A program made the translations under genes and the position numbers. From CAYYNP01 sp964472545 (GTDB taxonomy: Bacteria > Planctomycetota > Planctomycetia > Pirellulales > Thermoguttaceae), in NCBI GenBank assembly GCA_964472545.1, contig CAYYNP010000011.1, positions 8,001-72,000 of the forward strand: 64,000 bases of DNA, written 5' to 3'. Below are positions 62,692 to 64,000 of this stretch, piece after piece (position 1 is the first letter of the stretch; each line of letters opens with the position of its first letter). The notes under the pieces are model-generated. The model saw nothing but the letters and a program-made list of their open reading frames with translations. It made no database searches and was not told the origin of the DNA.

Positions 62692-63645
62692 ATGGCAAGA
62701 CCCCCACGAGTTTTCGACGACGTGATCCAGTGTGTCGGCAATACGCCACTGGTCAGGATCCGGCGGCTGACCGAGGGCTGCGACGCGGCCGTGTTGGGAA
62801 AAATCGAGAGCTTCAATCCGCTCTGGAGCGTCAAGGATCGTATCGCCAAGTCGATGCTCGACGCGGCCGAGCAACAGGGGCTGATCACCAAGCAGACGGT
62901 CGTCGTCGAGCCGACCAGCGGAAACACGGGCATTGCCCTGGCGTGTGCCTGTGCCGCGCGGGGATATCGGCTGCGGGTGACCATGCCGGAGGGTATGAGC
63001 GTCGAGCGCCAGCGGCTGCTGCGGGCGTTCGGGGCCGACGTCGTCTTGACGCCAGCCGGCGAGGGGATGAACGGGGCGGTGCGGCGGGCCGAAGAGATCG
63101 TCGACCAGAATGCCGACCACTTCATGCCCCAGCAGTTCAACAACCCCGCCAACCCGCAATGCCATCGCGAAACCACCGCCGAGGAGATCTGGCGGGATAC
63201 GGGCGGCAACGTCGACGCCGTGGTGATCGGCGTCGGCACCGGCGGCACGCTGACGGGCGTCGGCCAAGGGCTCAAGTCGCACAACCCGGACGTGCAGATC
63301 GTGGCCGTCGAACCGGCCGGCAGCCCGGTGATCGCCCAGCATCGCGCGGGCAAGCCGCTCGAGCCCGGCCCGCACGCCATCCAAGGGCTTGGCGCCGGCT
63401 TCATTCCCGACGTGCTCGAGTTGGACCTGATCGACGACGTGGTCGCCGTGAGCGACGCAGCCGCGTTGGAGACGTCGCGCGCGTTGGCCGCACGGGAAGG
63501 GTTGATGTGTGGGATCAGTTCCGGTGCGGCGGCCTGGGCCGCGCTGAAGATCGCCGCGCGGCGAGAAAGCCGCGGCATGCAGATTGTCGCCATCCTGCCC
63601 GACTTGGGTGAACGGTATCTCTCGACCCGGCTCTTCCCCGAGTGA
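62692..63645 (+). CDS. cysK: Cysteine synthase (O-acetylserine sulfhydrylase)
   Basis: 317 residues from the ATG at 62692 (AGAGGTGA upstream); a GTG at 62680 is an alternative. PLP-dependent fold-type II enzyme making cysteine from O-acetylserine and sulfide. PLP lysine K48 in FNPLWSVKDR, substrate loop EPTSGNTGIALA, phosphate-binding GVGTGGTLTGVG, and GISSGAAAWAA near the end. Normal length. A strong hairpin terminator lies downstream. No cysE neighbour. Confidence 0.94.
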   Translation: MARPPRVFDDVIQCVGNTPLVRIRRLTEGCDAAVLGKIESFNPLWSVKDRIAKSMLDAAEQQGLITKQTVVVEPTSGNTGIALACACAARGYRLRVTMPEGMSVERQRLLRAFGADVVLTPAGEGMNGAVRRAEEIVDQNADHFMPQQFNNPANPQCHRETTAEEIWRDTGGNVDAVVIGVGTGGTLTGVGQGLKSHNPDVQIVAVEPAGSPVIAQHRAGKPLEPGPHAIQGLGAGFIPDVLELDLIDDVVAVSDAAALETSRALAAREGLMCGISSGAAAWAALKIAARRESRGMQIVAILPDLGERYLSTRLFPE

Positions 63646-63703
63646 CACGTCCCCGAACGACACGGCGCGCCGATTCGGGTATTCAAGCGAGCAAGAAATG
63701 AAG

Positions 63704-63731
63704 CGGCCCGTCCGTTTCACGGGACGGGCCG
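63704..63731. terminator. Bidirectional hairpin terminator
   Basis: 10-bp GC-rich stem CGGCCCGTCC with its complement, loop GTTTCACG, flanked by GTGGTTTCTC on one side and A-rich GAAATGAAG on the other. It sits between convergent cysK and the Cys-rich gene and can serve both. Confidence 0.8.
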
Positions 63732-63792
63732 TGGTTTCTCGCAGAGGAGTCTGCTCGAACCCGTTTCAGGTGCAAGTCGACTTGCAACAGAA

Positions 63793-64000
63793 CTTACTTG
63801 CAGGCGGGTTCGCAGCAGGCGGGCTCACAAGCAGCCGGCTCGCAGCAGGCGGGCTCGCAGCACTTCGCGGCTTTCTTGGCAGCAAAGCGGGCCTTCAGGC
63901 CGGCAAACAGGCCACAGCCGCCGATCTTGCCCTTGCCACCGCACGGATCGCAGCAGGCGGGCTCACAGGCAGCCGGCTCGCAGCAGGCGGGCTCCCAAGC
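63793..64000 (-). CDS. Cys-rich repeat protein, partial (5' end outside window)
   Basis: 69 codons seen, ending in TAA at 63793-63795. Repeats of the form CCEPAACEPACCEP flank a central basic segment (GLFAGLKARFAAKKAAK) preceded by DPCGGKGKIGG. About 17 cysteines in 69 residues. Such repeats suggest metal binding or disulfide cross-linking in a small exported structural protein, as seen in planctomycetes; the signal peptide would lie beyond the window. DNA repeats (CAGCAGGCGGGCTC) underlie the protein repeats. Confidence 0.8.

Noticed and set aside
63793..64000. Possible CRISPR or satellite from repeated CAGCAGGCGGGCTC
   Set aside because: The repeats are in frame and encode Cys-Glu-Pro-Ala units of a protein.

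Overview
The window looks like chromosome from a GC-rich planctomycete, most likely of the Pirellulales type. The evidence is the combination of gene families. There are several PEP-CTERM secreted proteins, and an ECF sigma factor translationally coupled to a TPR Ser/Thr kinase. There are many SUMF1-fold proteins, a Cys-type sulfatase, a gamma-glutamyltransferase with a Tat signal, a K+-dependent-type membrane pyrophosphatase, a PhoPQ-related alpha/beta hydrolase and large secreted proteins of no known function. No tRNA, rRNA, CRISPR array, integrase or complete insertion sequence was recognised. Intergenic spaces hold many dispersed palindromic repeats.

Layout. 1-2075: an Hsp70-like ATPase (cut by the window edge) overlapping an upstream HEAT-repeat gene. 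2415-5394: three same-strand PEP-CTERM genes, two of them overlapping HAF-repeat paralogues. 5706-9966: a 13-bp tandem repeat that begins at a kinase stop codon, then the kinase and its coupled ECF sigma factor, preceded by three 11-bp imperfect repeats. 10369-14619: four same-strand genes, three SUMF1-fold and two PEP-CTERM (one is both). 15392-21943: gamma-glutamyltransferase, two small hypotheticals and a long membrane pyrophosphatase. 22116-29121: an SPFH protein with a helical partner, a HEAT lipoprotein, a DisA-type diadenylate cyclase and a large secreted hypothetical. 29182-31815: an in-frame double PEP-CTERM protein. 32235-35607: CheW and a chemoreceptor whose leaders share a conserved element. 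35971-47712: PhoPQ-related hydrolase, RND/MMPL exporter, sulfatase, duplicated SurA-like protein, threonine aldolase and TonB receptor. 47827-55215: NusG-like protein and PurF, ProB, a three-gene unit (DNA methyltransferase, sugar-phosphate isomerase/epimerase, small hypothetical) and an RlmM-like methyltransferase. 55561-64000: two acidic-linker secreted proteins, acetate kinase, another SUMF1 lipoprotein, cysteine synthase and a Cys-rich protein running off the end.

How the genes fit together. Metabolic genes (purF, proB, ackA, cysK, threonine aldolase) are scattered singly among envelope and extracellular genes. The latter include sorted surface proteins, lipoproteins, an exporter, an outer-membrane receptor and a sulfatase. 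Regulation is represented by the sigma-kinase pair, the CheW-chemoreceptor pair, the putative c-di-AMP synthase and the NusG paralogue. The least explained items are the shared chemotaxis leader element, the fused PEP-CTERM protein, the GND-Y repeat protein with its neighbour, and the palindrome families. No complete new defence or mobile system was seen.
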